From Anaerococcus ihuae (lineage in GTDB: Bacteria > Bacillota > Clostridia > Tissierellales > Peptoniphilaceae), in contig NZ_CAKMRU010000001.1 in the NCBI RefSeq assembly GCF_928368155.1, forward strand, positions 998,001-1,062,000: a DNA stretch of 64,000 nt. Direction: 5' to 3'. Below, piece by piece: positions 56,890 to 64,000 of the stretch (position 1 is its first letter; every line of letters begins with the position of its first letter). Under the pieces are notes generated by a model, which saw only the letters and a list, made by a program, of their open reading frames with translations, had not been told where the DNA came from and did not search any database. A program made the position numbers and the translations under genes.

Positions 56890-56918
56890 ATTATACCATC
56901 TTAATGGCAAAAGAAAAA
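56890..56918 (-). promoter_or_regulatory. Promoter of the phoH operon
   Basis: - strand TATAAT (56895-56890) with a weak -35 (TTTTTC) 17 bases upstream. The transcript would begin near 56883, right at the ribosome-binding site, and run through phoH, ybeY, dgk-PAP2, cdd, era, recO, glyQ, glyS and ppdR. Confidence 0.55.
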
Positions 56919-56938
56919 AGATGAGAAACTCATCTTTT
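56916..56938 (-). terminator. Terminator after the nfeD-floA operon
   Basis: 10-bp stem AAAAGATGAG/CTCATCTTTT with a three-base loop (56916-56938), followed by TTTTTC on the - strand. It includes the stop codon of the Lys-rich protein gene. Confidence 0.75.
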
Positions 56939-57367
56939 AGCTTTCGGCTTTCCTATTATTTCTGAATAAATTATAGCCTTTTTTAATTCATTTTTATTTA
57001 ATTTTATTTTTTCATCATCTGAAAAATTATTTTCAATTTTTTGGGAAATTTTTTTTGAATTTTTATTTAATTTTTCTTTTTTTATCTTATCGTAATATGC
57101 CCTTTTTTTATTTTCTCTTTCAATTTCTTGATAAGTTTTTTCATAAGATTTTTTATGGATTTTTTTTGGATCTTGTGCAAGAGATGACATTGCCTTTCCA
57201 AAAGCCATTTTGTTTTTTGGTTTTTTTAGATTATTATTTTCTTTTTTCTCTATATTTTTTAACCAAGTATCAAAATCAGGAGTTTCTTTTCCTTCTGCTT
57301 TATTATTTTCTTTGTCTAGTTTGTAAATAAATTTATAAAACTTGGTTTTAAAATTATCTTTTGCCAT
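56930..57367 (-). CDS. Lys-rich protein of unknown function
   Basis: 145 residues, about one quarter Lys, mostly helical or disordered, with no domain I recognise. It starts on the last base of floA and ends in a terminator, so it is the last gene of nfeD-floA. A link to membrane microdomains is suggested only by position. Confidence 0.7.
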   Translation of the reverse strand: MAKDNFKTKFYKFIYKLDKENNKAEGKETPDFDTWLKNIEKKENNNLKKPKNKMAFGKAMSSLAQDPKKIHKKSYEKTYQEIERENKKRAYYDKIKKEKLNKNSKKISQKIENNFSDDEKIKLNKNELKKAIIYSEIIGKPKAKR

Positions 57368-58308
57368 TAAAATTCATCTCTACTATCAGATTCTGATATT
57401 TTATTTCTCATTTGAGTGTCGGCGTTGATATTTTTCATATTATAATAATCTAAAACTCCAAGATTTCCACTTTCAAGTGCTTTGGCAATAGCTAGTGGTA
57501 CCTTTGATTGGGCTTCAACAACTTTCGCCCTGTTTTCTTGTTCAAGAGCAATTGCTTGGGCACGTCTTTCTTCGGCTTTTGCTTGGGCAATATTTTTATC
57601 AGCTTCTGCTTGATCTCTTTGTAATTCTGCCCCAACATTTCGTCCTACATCAACATCTGCAATATCAATTGATAAAATTTCAAAGGCAGTTCCTGAATCA
57701 AGTCCTTTTTCCAAAACGGTTTGGGAAATATTATCTGGATTTTCTAAAACTTCTGCGTGAGTGTGAGATGAACCAACTGTTGTTACAATTCCTTCTCCAA
57801 CTCTTGCTATAATTGTTTCTTCTCCTGCCCCTCCTACAAGTCTTTCTATATTTGCTCTTACAGTAACTTTTGCAATAACTTTAACTTCAATTCCGTTTTT
57901 TGCTACGGCTGCAATAGTTGGTGTATTTATTACTTTTGGATTTACAGAAACTTGAACAGCTTCAAAAACATTTCTTCCTGCAAGATTCATTGCGGCTGCT
58001 TGTTGGAAAGTCAAATCTATATTTGCCCTTTCAGCAGCAATCAAAGCATCTACAACTTGGTTTACATCTCCACCAGAAAGCAAATGACTTTCTAAATCAG
58101 AACTTGTAATTTGTATACCTGCTTGATGTGATTTAATCAATGCATAAATTATTCTACTTGGATTAATTCTTCTAAATCTCATCGCAACAAGAGATCCCAT
58201 TGAAACTGGAACTCCTGATGATCTTGCTGTAATCCAAAGTCCAATCGGTACAAGTGATAAAAAAACTATTACAAAAATTACTATTAAAGCTGGAATTATT
58301 ATTGGCAT
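57367..58308 (-). CDS. floA: Flotillin-like protein FloA
   Basis: 313 residues. N-terminal membrane hairpin (about 5-27), SPFH-type domain, and Glu/Ala coiled coil (about 225-270: [20 protein letters not shown]). Matches the FloA (YqfA) group, which organises membrane microdomains, by sequences such as [19 protein letters not shown] and [18 protein letters not shown]. Next to nfeD as usual. Confidence 0.95.
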   Translation of the reverse strand: MPIIIPALIVIFVIVFLSLVPIGLWITARSSGVPVSMGSLVAMRFRRINPSRIIYALIKSHQAGIQITSSDLESHLLSGGDVNQVVDALIAAERANIDLTFQQAAAMNLAGRNVFEAVQVSVNPKVINTPTIAAVAKNGIEVKVIAKVTVRANIERLVGGAGEETIIARVGEGIVTTVGSSHTHAEVLENPDNISQTVLEKGLDSGTAFEILSIDIADVDVGRNVGAELQRDQAEADKNIAQAKAEERRAQAIALEQENRAKVVEAQSKVPLAIAKALESGNLGVLDYYNMKNINADTQMRNKISESDSRDEF

Positions 58309-58931
58309 TTTCTATCCTCCTTAACATAAATATGTCCATCTTTTATTTCAACTACTTCTATTTCTACATCTTTTTTGATGAAATCTCCATAAGTTTTACC
58401 ATCATAGATTTTCCCATCAATAATTATCCTACCTGTCGGTCTCAAAATACTGATTGTTTTTCCTTTTTTTCCACAAAGATAAGTGTAATCTTTTTTTGAA
58501 TTATATCCCCTTTCCTTAGTTTGAGTATTTGTCAAAATTGACTTATTAAATAAATCTGCAGAAAATCCTAATTTTATAAAAACTGTAACACTTATAAAAA
58601 CTGATGCTGCAGTGACTAATAAAACTATTATTCCAAATAAAGAATTATTTAAAGAATCCATTAGAGAATAAATGGTTAAAATCACTCCCAAGCTTCCCAA
58701 AATACCAAAACTAGGTGTAAATAGCTCTATAACAAGTAATAAAATACCAGAAATAAAAGCTATTATGGTTATGAGATCAGCCTCGCCCCTATCAAGGCCC
58801 GTTTTATAAAAATAAATAAAAAGACCAAGAGCTACAAGACCAAATAATATTTTTTTGTCTGTAAAAAATATAGCCACAATACAAATAAATGCAAGACTAA
58901 AAGATAGGGCTAATAAAATATCACTTAGCAT
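58299..58931 (-). CDS. NfeD-family membrane protein
   Basis: 210 residues. About five membrane segments (1-135) are followed by a small OB-fold (about 150-210: [20 protein letters not shown]). This is the short NfeD form without a ClpP-like protease domain. NfeD partners flotillins. Overlaps the floA start by 10 bases. Confidence 0.88.
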   Translation of the reverse strand: MLSDILLALSFSLAFICIVAIFFTDKKILFGLVALGLFIYFYKTGLDRGEADLITIIAFISGILLLVIELFTPSFGILGSLGVILTIYSLMDSLNNSLFGIIVLLVTAASVFISVTVFIKLGFSADLFNKSILTNTQTKERGYNSKKDYTYLCGKKGKTISILRPTGRIIIDGKIYDGKTYGDFIKKDVEIEVVEIKDGHIYVKEDRKCQ

Positions 58932-58997
58932 AAAACTCCTTTCTTGATTAAATTATATATTTACATTAATTTTATACCCAAAAATAAATAAAAAAAG

Positions 58998-59017
58998 AGA
59001 GAAAAAATTTCTCTCTC
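58998..59017 (-). terminator. Distal copy of a duplicated terminator hairpin
   Basis: GAGAGAAA/TTTCTCTCT-type stem, followed on the - strand by TTTTTTTATT. It shares 18 identical bases with 59181-59198. The two copies flank the 160-bp palindromic element. Confidence 0.65.
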
Positions 59018-59177
59018 AGAGCGTAGACAAAGTTAGTTTAATAATTCATTAATAGTTTCTACGCTATAACCCATCTCGACTAAGTGAGTGAAACGAACGC
59101 ATGGAGAGATCTCATGAGATTTCTCCGCTCGTTGCACTCGGTCGAAATGGTCAAATTTTTAGTTTGTCAACAGTCTG
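59018..59177. mobile_element. MITE-like palindromic element
   Basis: 160 bp with related inverted ends (CAGAGCGTAGACAAAGTTAG on the left, CAGACTGTTGACAAACTAA read inwards from the right). A long internal imperfect palindrome (about 59070-59150) has arms such as CCATCTCGAC/GTCGAAATGG and GAGTGAAACGA/TCGTTGCACTC. No gene. It looks like a short non-autonomous transposon or REP-type dispersed repeat. The flanking 18-bp direct repeats would be its target duplication. Confidence 0.6.
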
Positions 59178-59180
59178 AAA

Positions 59181-59198
59181 GAGAAAAAATTTCTCTCT
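59181..59198 (-). terminator. Proximal copy of the duplicated terminator
   Basis: GAGAAAAAATTTCTCTCT, just after the protease gene; 18 of 18 bases match 59000-59017. Its T-run in transcription direction is weaker than in the distal copy. Confidence 0.6.
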
Positions 59199-59222
59199 AA
59201 AAATTTTACTTTATTTTTACTT

Positions 59223-61781
59223 TCAATTTATTTTTTCAAAATTATCTTCCAACAACTCTTCAAGCGAATTATAATTTTGTGTTGAGATTTTAATATAATC
59301 AACACCCTCTTGACCTATATCGTGGCCTTCAGTATTATATTTTAAAATTTTATTTTTAGAATCAATTGAATAATCCATATCAAAACCAAACCACCAATAA
59401 AGCCAATCAGCTTCAACATACAATCTATTATTATAAATTATTCCTGCATATTTGCTTTTAAGAAAATAGATATCTTCTTCTTTCATATAATCTTTATACC
59501 CAAATGAGAAGACCCCGTATTCTGGAAAATATTGATAAGAATAATTTGGCATATTTTCTGGAACATCAATATTTCCAGGGAACAAGCCAAAATAATATGA
59601 TCCATCAGAATTTTCTTTTATATATTTTCCATTATTTTCTTCCAATATTTCATAAAATTTATTTCTAATATCTAAATCTTGAGGATCTGTAAAATAAGGG
59701 GAATCTTTCAGATAAATTTCATTTAATTTATCAACATCAATAAAATGGACATCCCCCATATCCAAAATTGAAATTTCTCCTTGATCTTTTCCATCTTGAA
59801 TTATTTTATATGAATTTTCTGTTGCCATATTTTTATCACCATCATTACTAGGAGAATTTTTTTGATTGTCTTTGGAGGAAGAAGGAGTATCTTCATTTTC
59901 AACTTGTTTTAAATTTCCTTCATTATTTTTATTATCATCACTTTTATTCTCTCTTATTATTTTTTTATCCTTGGTCTTTTTTTCTTCTTTTTTATCTTCA
60001 AATTCTTTCTTAGCAAGTTCAGTTAATTTTTTTGCATCAACAAGTTTTGAATTCTCTCCATTAAATTCATCTATTACTTCAATATTTCCAGACTTAACTA
60101 TTAATTCTTTTGCAATTTCACCATTCATTTTATCAGGATAGGCACTATATAGATTTGCTGCAAGTCCTGCTACAAAAGGAGCTGATGCTGAAGTTCCATA
60201 CCACAAAACAAATTCTCCATATTGATTATATCCTGGAATACTAATACCTGGAGCAACTATATCAACATTATCAGTGTTTGAAAAATTAGCAAAGTCTAAT
60301 TTTTTATTATGTTTAAAATATGGTGCAGCTGCCCCTACAACAATCACTCTATTTTTTAAATTTTCATCTAATTCCTTTAATCGACTTGTCCTTTTTATTC
60401 TAACATTTGAATATTTTTCTATCGTTCTAATCTCTTCTCCTTCATTTCCTGCACCTTTTACAATCAAGAAATCTTTATCATCTTTTTCCAATCCTTTAAG
60501 ACCTAAATTCAACCTATCTTTTGTATTTTCAAAATAATTTTTGATATAATCAGCATATTCTTCTACATTTTGCGAATTTACATTTTCATTATATTTAGTA
60601 ATTTTTTTTAATTTTTCATTATTAAAATCTTTTTTTATGTCTTTATTACTAGCATTAAGATAATATAAAGAATCTGGTATTAAGGCCCAGCTGATATTAA
60701 AAATTTTAATTTTATTATTAGATTGATCTATCCTATAAGATATCAAATAAGAAAGTAAAGAAGGATCAAATAAGGTCGGATAAATTTTTACATTTTTTCC
60801 AACTCCAGAAAAACCTATATCATTGTGCTTTGCTGCAAGAGTTGAAGAAACTAAATAGGTATGAAGTTTTTCATCATTACTAGCTTCTTTGTATCCTTTT
60901 TTAACACTTTCTTTAGCCGACTCATCCTTTAAGTCCTTTGGATTTAAATTTTCATAATTCAAATCCTCTCTTAATATTTTATTTAAGTTTAGAAAATTAC
61001 TTATTTTTCCATTTTCAAATACTCCAACTTGAGCCTCTTCTTTATAATCTAGATTTTTCCACATATAAGCTAAATTAGTAACTTTATAGGACCAATAAGG
61101 ATCATCATATAATATTTCAGTTTTGGAATTTTTATCTATCTTTATGCCTTCTTCTATATCATAATTTTCCCATAAGTTATTTACATCGTATTCTTTTATT
61201 TTTTCATTTTTTTCAATTTTAAATTTATCATTTGGATATGAATAATCATTATTTTTAAGAGGAACTAGCCTATGAACTTCAGATATTAAAACTCCCTTTT
61301 CTTTTTTGATTTTTTCAGAAATTTTTTCAAGTTCTTTACTTGATTTATTTGGAATATTTATTTGGTAACCACCCCAAATGTCACATTTTCCTACGATTTT
61401 CGCAGCGTACTTATCAAATATTTTTTCATCAAACTTATTTAAATCTACATCAACTAAAATTTCCCCATCAACATATTCCCCAAACTCATCTTCTTTAATA
61501 TTTTCTTTTCCAGGAATTGTAAAAAAATTTTTCTTGTCGGAAAATTCCAATTTTTGACTTTTTTCTGGATAATTTTCTTTCATTGAAATCTTTTTTTCAA
61601 CATACTTTGCTTTTACTTTTTTATTTGAACTTTCATTTGACACTACTTCGGTATTATTTGCATTTTTGTCATTATTGGTTACTATTTTATTTGACTTATA
61701 AAAATCTTTTACAAAATATACTAATATAAAACTAAATAAAGCAACTATAAGTCCTATTAATATCTTTTTCAAATTTTTCAT
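59223..61781 (-). CDS. Exported subtilase-like (S8) protein with stalk-type C-terminus
   Basis: 852 residues. N-terminal signal anchor (about 5-25), propeptide-like region (about 80-170), and an S8 domain (about 230-570). The Ser motif GTSASAPFVAGLAANL is intact, and the His region reads LHTYLVSSTLAAKH. The Asp motif, however, reads VGVFENGK where VAVIDTG is usual, so Asp appears replaced by Glu. A charged linker (about 580-660) leads to a C-terminal part whose end (NRLYVEADWLYWWFGFDMDY...) resembles the copper amine oxidase N-terminal/stalk repeat. Probably surface-exposed; proteolytic activity is uncertain. A TATAAT box is at 61813-61808. Confidence 0.8.
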   Translation of the reverse strand: MKNLKKILIGLIVALFSFILVYFVKDFYKSNKIVTNNDKNANNTEVVSNESSNKKVKAKYVEKKISMKENYPEKSQKLEFSDKKNFFTIPGKENIKEDEFGEYVDGEILVDVDLNKFDEKIFDKYAAKIVGKCDIWGGYQINIPNKSSKELEKISEKIKKEKGVLISEVHRLVPLKNNDYSYPNDKFKIEKNEKIKEYDVNNLWENYDIEEGIKIDKNSKTEILYDDPYWSYKVTNLAYMWKNLDYKEEAQVGVFENGKISNFLNLNKILREDLNYENLNPKDLKDESAKESVKKGYKEASNDEKLHTYLVSSTLAAKHNDIGFSGVGKNVKIYPTLFDPSLLSYLISYRIDQSNNKIKIFNISWALIPDSLYYLNASNKDIKKDFNNEKLKKITKYNENVNSQNVEEYADYIKNYFENTKDRLNLGLKGLEKDDKDFLIVKGAGNEGEEIRTIEKYSNVRIKRTSRLKELDENLKNRVIVVGAAAPYFKHNKKLDFANFSNTDNVDIVAPGISIPGYNQYGEFVLWYGTSASAPFVAGLAANLYSAYPDKMNGEIAKELIVKSGNIEVIDEFNGENSKLVDAKKLTELAKKEFEDKKEEKKTKDKKIIRENKSDDNKNNEGNLKQVENEDTPSSSKDNQKNSPSNDGDKNMATENSYKIIQDGKDQGEISILDMGDVHFIDVDKLNEIYLKDSPYFTDPQDLDIRNKFYEILEENNGKYIKENSDGSYYFGLFPGNIDVPENMPNYSYQYFPEYGVFSFGYKDYMKEEDIYFLKSKYAGIIYNNRLYVEADWLYWWFGFDMDYSIDSKNKILKYNTEGHDIGQEGVDYIKISTQNYNSLEELLEDNFEKIN

Positions 61782-61854
61782 GCCTTTTTCTCCTTGTATT
61801 TTCTTTTATTATAACAACAAATAAATATTTTTCATATATTAAAACGTAAAAAAA

Positions 61855-61872
61855 AGGAGAATCTCTTCTCCT
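61855..61872 (-). terminator. Terminator after idi2
   Basis: Stem AGGAGAA/TTCTCCT with a four-base loop, followed by eight T on the - strand; overlaps the stop codon. Confidence 0.8.
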
Positions 61873-62890
61873 AATCTTCTACTAATTCTTTTAACCTTCC
61901 AGTAAGTTTATATGGTACATTTTTTAATTCTTTTATATTTTTAACTCCAACAAGAGCCATGAATATTTTTATTTTTGTTTGAAGTTCTTTTAAATATTTT
62001 AAGGCATAATCATAATCGCCTCTTAAAAGAAAGGACAAAACTTCTCCAGAAATTGCACACATGTCTGCACCGATTATTATAGACTTACAAACATCACTTG
62101 CATTTCTTATTCCGCCACTTGAAATCAAAAAGAAATCATCTGATAAGCTCCTTACATCAAGAATTGATTTTGCTGTAGGAATTCCCCATGAATAAAATTC
62201 TGAATAATCCTTATCAAATATTCTCATATCTTCAATTTCTATAAAATTTGTTCCGCCTTTTCCAGCAACATCAATATATTTTACTCCTAAATCCAAAAGT
62301 TTTTGACCAACATCCTTGCTCATGCCAAAACCAACTTCTTTTACAATAAGTGGAACCGAAAGATTTTTACTGATATTTGCTAAATTTTTATAATTATTGG
62401 AAAAATCTCTTTCTCCTTCATCCATAACAAGCTCTTGAGCTACATTAAGATGGGCTTGAACCGCCTTTGCTCCAATCAAGTCTTTTGCAAATTCAAAATT
62501 TTCTAAATTATTTTCCCAACCAAGATTTCCAATTTTTATTATATCTTCCTTCTCTTTTAATAGAGAAAAAGATCTCCTAGCTTCTAAATCTTTTATGGCA
62601 ATAGATTCGCTTCCAACTGCCATGGGAATATTTAATTCTCTGCAAATATTTGATAAATCTTCGTTGATATCTTCACTTATTTCTGTTCCTCCTGTCATGG
62701 CATTTACCATAACCGGCATAGAAATTTTCTCACCCAAAAATTCTATCGATGTATCAATCTCATCAAAATTTACATCACTCAAAGCATTATGTTCAATATA
62801 AACATTGTTTAGTAAAGTTTTTGACCTAAATTCACTTCTGAGATAATTTTCAATATGTTCGTCTTTTCTTTCTCTTCTTTTTTCATCCAT
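61871..62890 (-). CDS. fni: Type 2 isopentenyl-diphosphate delta-isomerase
   Basis: 339 residues, FMN- and NADPH-dependent TIM-barrel enzyme interconverting IPP and DMAPP. Typical N-terminus (RRERKDEHIENYL), MTGGT, AHLNVAQELVMDEGERDF and the FMN phosphate site SSGGIRNASDVCKSIIIGAD. It implies a mevalonate-type isoprenoid route. 11 bases after the LCP gene, and closed by a terminator. Confidence 0.95.
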   Translation of the reverse strand: MDEKRRERKDEHIENYLRSEFRSKTLLNNVYIEHNALSDVNFDEIDTSIEFLGEKISMPVMVNAMTGGTEISEDINEDLSNICRELNIPMAVGSESIAIKDLEARRSFSLLKEKEDIIKIGNLGWENNLENFEFAKDLIGAKAVQAHLNVAQELVMDEGERDFSNNYKNLANISKNLSVPLIVKEVGFGMSKDVGQKLLDLGVKYIDVAGKGGTNFIEIEDMRIFDKDYSEFYSWGIPTAKSILDVRSLSDDFFLISSGGIRNASDVCKSIIIGADMCAISGEVLSFLLRGDYDYALKYLKELQTKIKIFMALVGVKNIKELKNVPYKLTGRLKELVED

Positions 62891-62901
62891 TATTTCACCT
62901 A

Positions 62902-64000
62902 TTAATTATCATCCGTAAAACTATTCAAATCATCGTCAAAATAATTTCTATCATCAATTATATCTGTCTCTTCTTCATTCAAATCATCTTCTTGGTAATC
63001 ATCTTCATTTTCTCCAAAATCATTTTGATTTTCTAAATCTTGATCTTTTTGAATTTCTTGATGATTTTCATTCAAATTTTGATAATCTTCATTTGATAAG
63101 TTTTCATCGTTAGAAAATCCAAAATTTTCATATTCTCTGTACCAGCTATCTTCCTTATTCCAATTTTTCAATTTATATTTTGAAAATACTTTATCAACTA
63201 TCTCCCAAGTTTTTTCGTAATCTGGTATATAGTAGCTTACACCATCAATCATACTTGGAGTTCCTGGAACTGTGTAAGTTGAAAATTTATCTGAAGAAAA
63301 ATTAGAAATTTTACTAGCCATATCAAGTATTGTAGCCATTGGTAGATTTGTTTTTACATCCTTAAAATAAGATTCAACCAAAGAAGTCATACTAATTGAT
63401 TCTGATTTTCTTACCATTTCATTTACCATAGCTTTTAAAAATTGTTGTTGAGCATTAACCCTTCCAAGATCAGCATTTTCATATATTTTTCTAGTTCTAA
63501 GATACCACAATACATCTTCACCATTCATTTTATTCATTCCTGGTTTTATATGAGTGTTATCTTCATCAATTTTAACACCTTTTGGAACATTGTAATTAAC
63601 TCCACCCATACCATCAACTATATTTTTAACTGCATCAAAATTAACTTCAGCATAATAATCTATATCAAGACCCAAAAAATCTCTCAAAGTTTTTAAGGTA
63701 AGTTCAATTCCACCATAAGCATGGGCGTGATTTACTTTTGTAAACTCATCCCTAACTTTCACCCTAGAATCTCTTGGAATTGACAAAAGATCAACTTTTC
63801 CAGTTTTAGAATTGATTTTACAAAGCATAATCGTATCAGTTCTAGTTGGCTCAAGGTTTTCTTTATTTTGGCTTGCATCAACTCCAACCAAAAGAACAAG
63901 TATTTCATCATCTACTTTTTTTCCTTTATTGCTAACAGCTGCTTCCGTTCCATAATCTTTTATATTTTTTTTGTCTTGTAATCTATTTAAATAAGCATTC
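62902..64000 (-). CDS. LytR-CpsA-Psr (LCP) family cell-wall ligase, 5' end outside window
   Basis: The frame stays open from the right edge (in phase at 63999) to the stop at 62902, so at least 365 residues. An internal ATG at 63891 is not the start. LCP features: VLLVGVDAS, EPTRTDTIML, LLSIPRDSRV, VNHAHAYGG and RVNAQQQFLKAM. LCP enzymes attach teichoic acid or other glycopolymers to peptidoglycan on the cell surface. The last 70 residues are an unusual Asp/Glu/Asn-rich tail. Cotranscribed with idi2. Confidence 0.93.
   Translation of the reverse strand, partial: NAYLNRLQDKKNIKDYGTEAAVSNKGKKVDDEILVLLVGVDASQNKENLEPTRTDTIMLCKINSKTGKVDLLSIPRDSRVKVRDEFTKVNHAHAYGGIELTLKTLRDFLGLDIDYYAEVNFDAVKNIVDGMGGVNYNVPKGVKIDEDNTHIKPGMNKMNGEDVLWYLRTRKIYENADLGRVNAQQQFLKAMVNEMVRKSESISMTSLVESYFKDVKTNLPMATILDMASKISNFSSDKFSTYTVPGTPSMIDGVSYYIPDYEKTWEIVDKVFSKYKLKNWNKEDSWYREYENFGFSNDENLSNEDYQNLNENHQEIQKDQDLENQNDFGENEDDYQEDDLNEEETDIIDDRNYFDDDLNSFTDDN

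Overview
This window comes from a very AT-rich (roughly 30% G+C) low-GC Gram-positive anaerobe. The gene set (T-box before pheST, L20 leader before infC, glyQ plus glyS as separate subunits, type 2 IPP isomerase, FloA/NfeD, an LCP cell-wall enzyme) and the protein sequences fit the Peptoniphilaceae/Anaerococcus-Peptoniphilus-Finegoldia branch of the Firmicutes. The genus is inferred and not proven; the 16S gene present here would settle it.

Layout. (1) 1-2.1 kb, + strand: an AraC-type regulator with two HTH domains and a B3/B4-domain protein. (2) 2.25-9.5 kb, - strand: a complete rRNA operon read 16S - tRNA-Ala - 23S - 5S followed by a 14-gene tRNA cluster (Asn, fMet, Met, Glu, Glu, Val, Asp, Thr, Gly, Gly, three identical Arg-TCT, Arg-ACG), with two tandem promoters and a terminal hairpin. 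(3) 9.6-26.2 kb, - strand: housekeeping operons: peroxiredoxin/RidA; a T-box-controlled pheS-pheT-zapA-U32-mutS2-argS-membrane protein-TPR operon; the infC-rpmI-rplT-trmH operon with its L20 leader; and an FAD protein. (4) 26.3-28.8 kb, + strand: a DUF1648/SdpI membrane protein and a PEPCK/HprK-superfamily P-loop protein. (5) 28.8-46.7 kb: an accessory region between that gene and the 3' end of guaA. (6) 46.7-64 kb, - strand: guaA, a GNAT enzyme, the phoH-ybeY-dgk/PAP2-cdd-era-recO-glyQ-glyS-ppdR operon, nfeD-floA plus a small Lys-rich protein, an atypical secreted subtilase, idi2, and a partial LCP gene running off the right edge.

The accessory region is the most interesting part. The last 12 bases of guaA (46723-46734) recur exactly at 37474-37485 and, with two mismatches, at 29458-29469. 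This is what serial integration into the guaA 3' end produces. The left unit carries a type III restriction-modification pair (mod, res) with a downstream AAA ATPase that has a zinc-hook CxxC and a PrrC/RloC-like R-x3-E-x31-H triad, so a likely RM plus anticodon-nuclease defence locus. The right unit looks like a small mobilizable, satellite-like element: a divergent repressor/excisionase control region, a frameshifted tyrosine integrase, two MobC-like genes but no relaxase, a VapE-type helicase next to inverted TGTAAC repeats that may be an origin, and, in the cargo slot next to the left attachment core, a two-gene module of unknown function (one membrane-anchored, one soluble). A MarR/DUF2798 operon with a palindromic operator, a GC-richer remnant, and a second, internally deleted mobC copy next to guaA show further layers of insertion and decay.

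The housekeeping part is ordinary, with a few points worth checking: an AUU start for infC, an unclear start for phoH, a subtilase whose catalytic Asp is replaced by Glu, and a 160-bp MITE-like palindrome inside a terminator.
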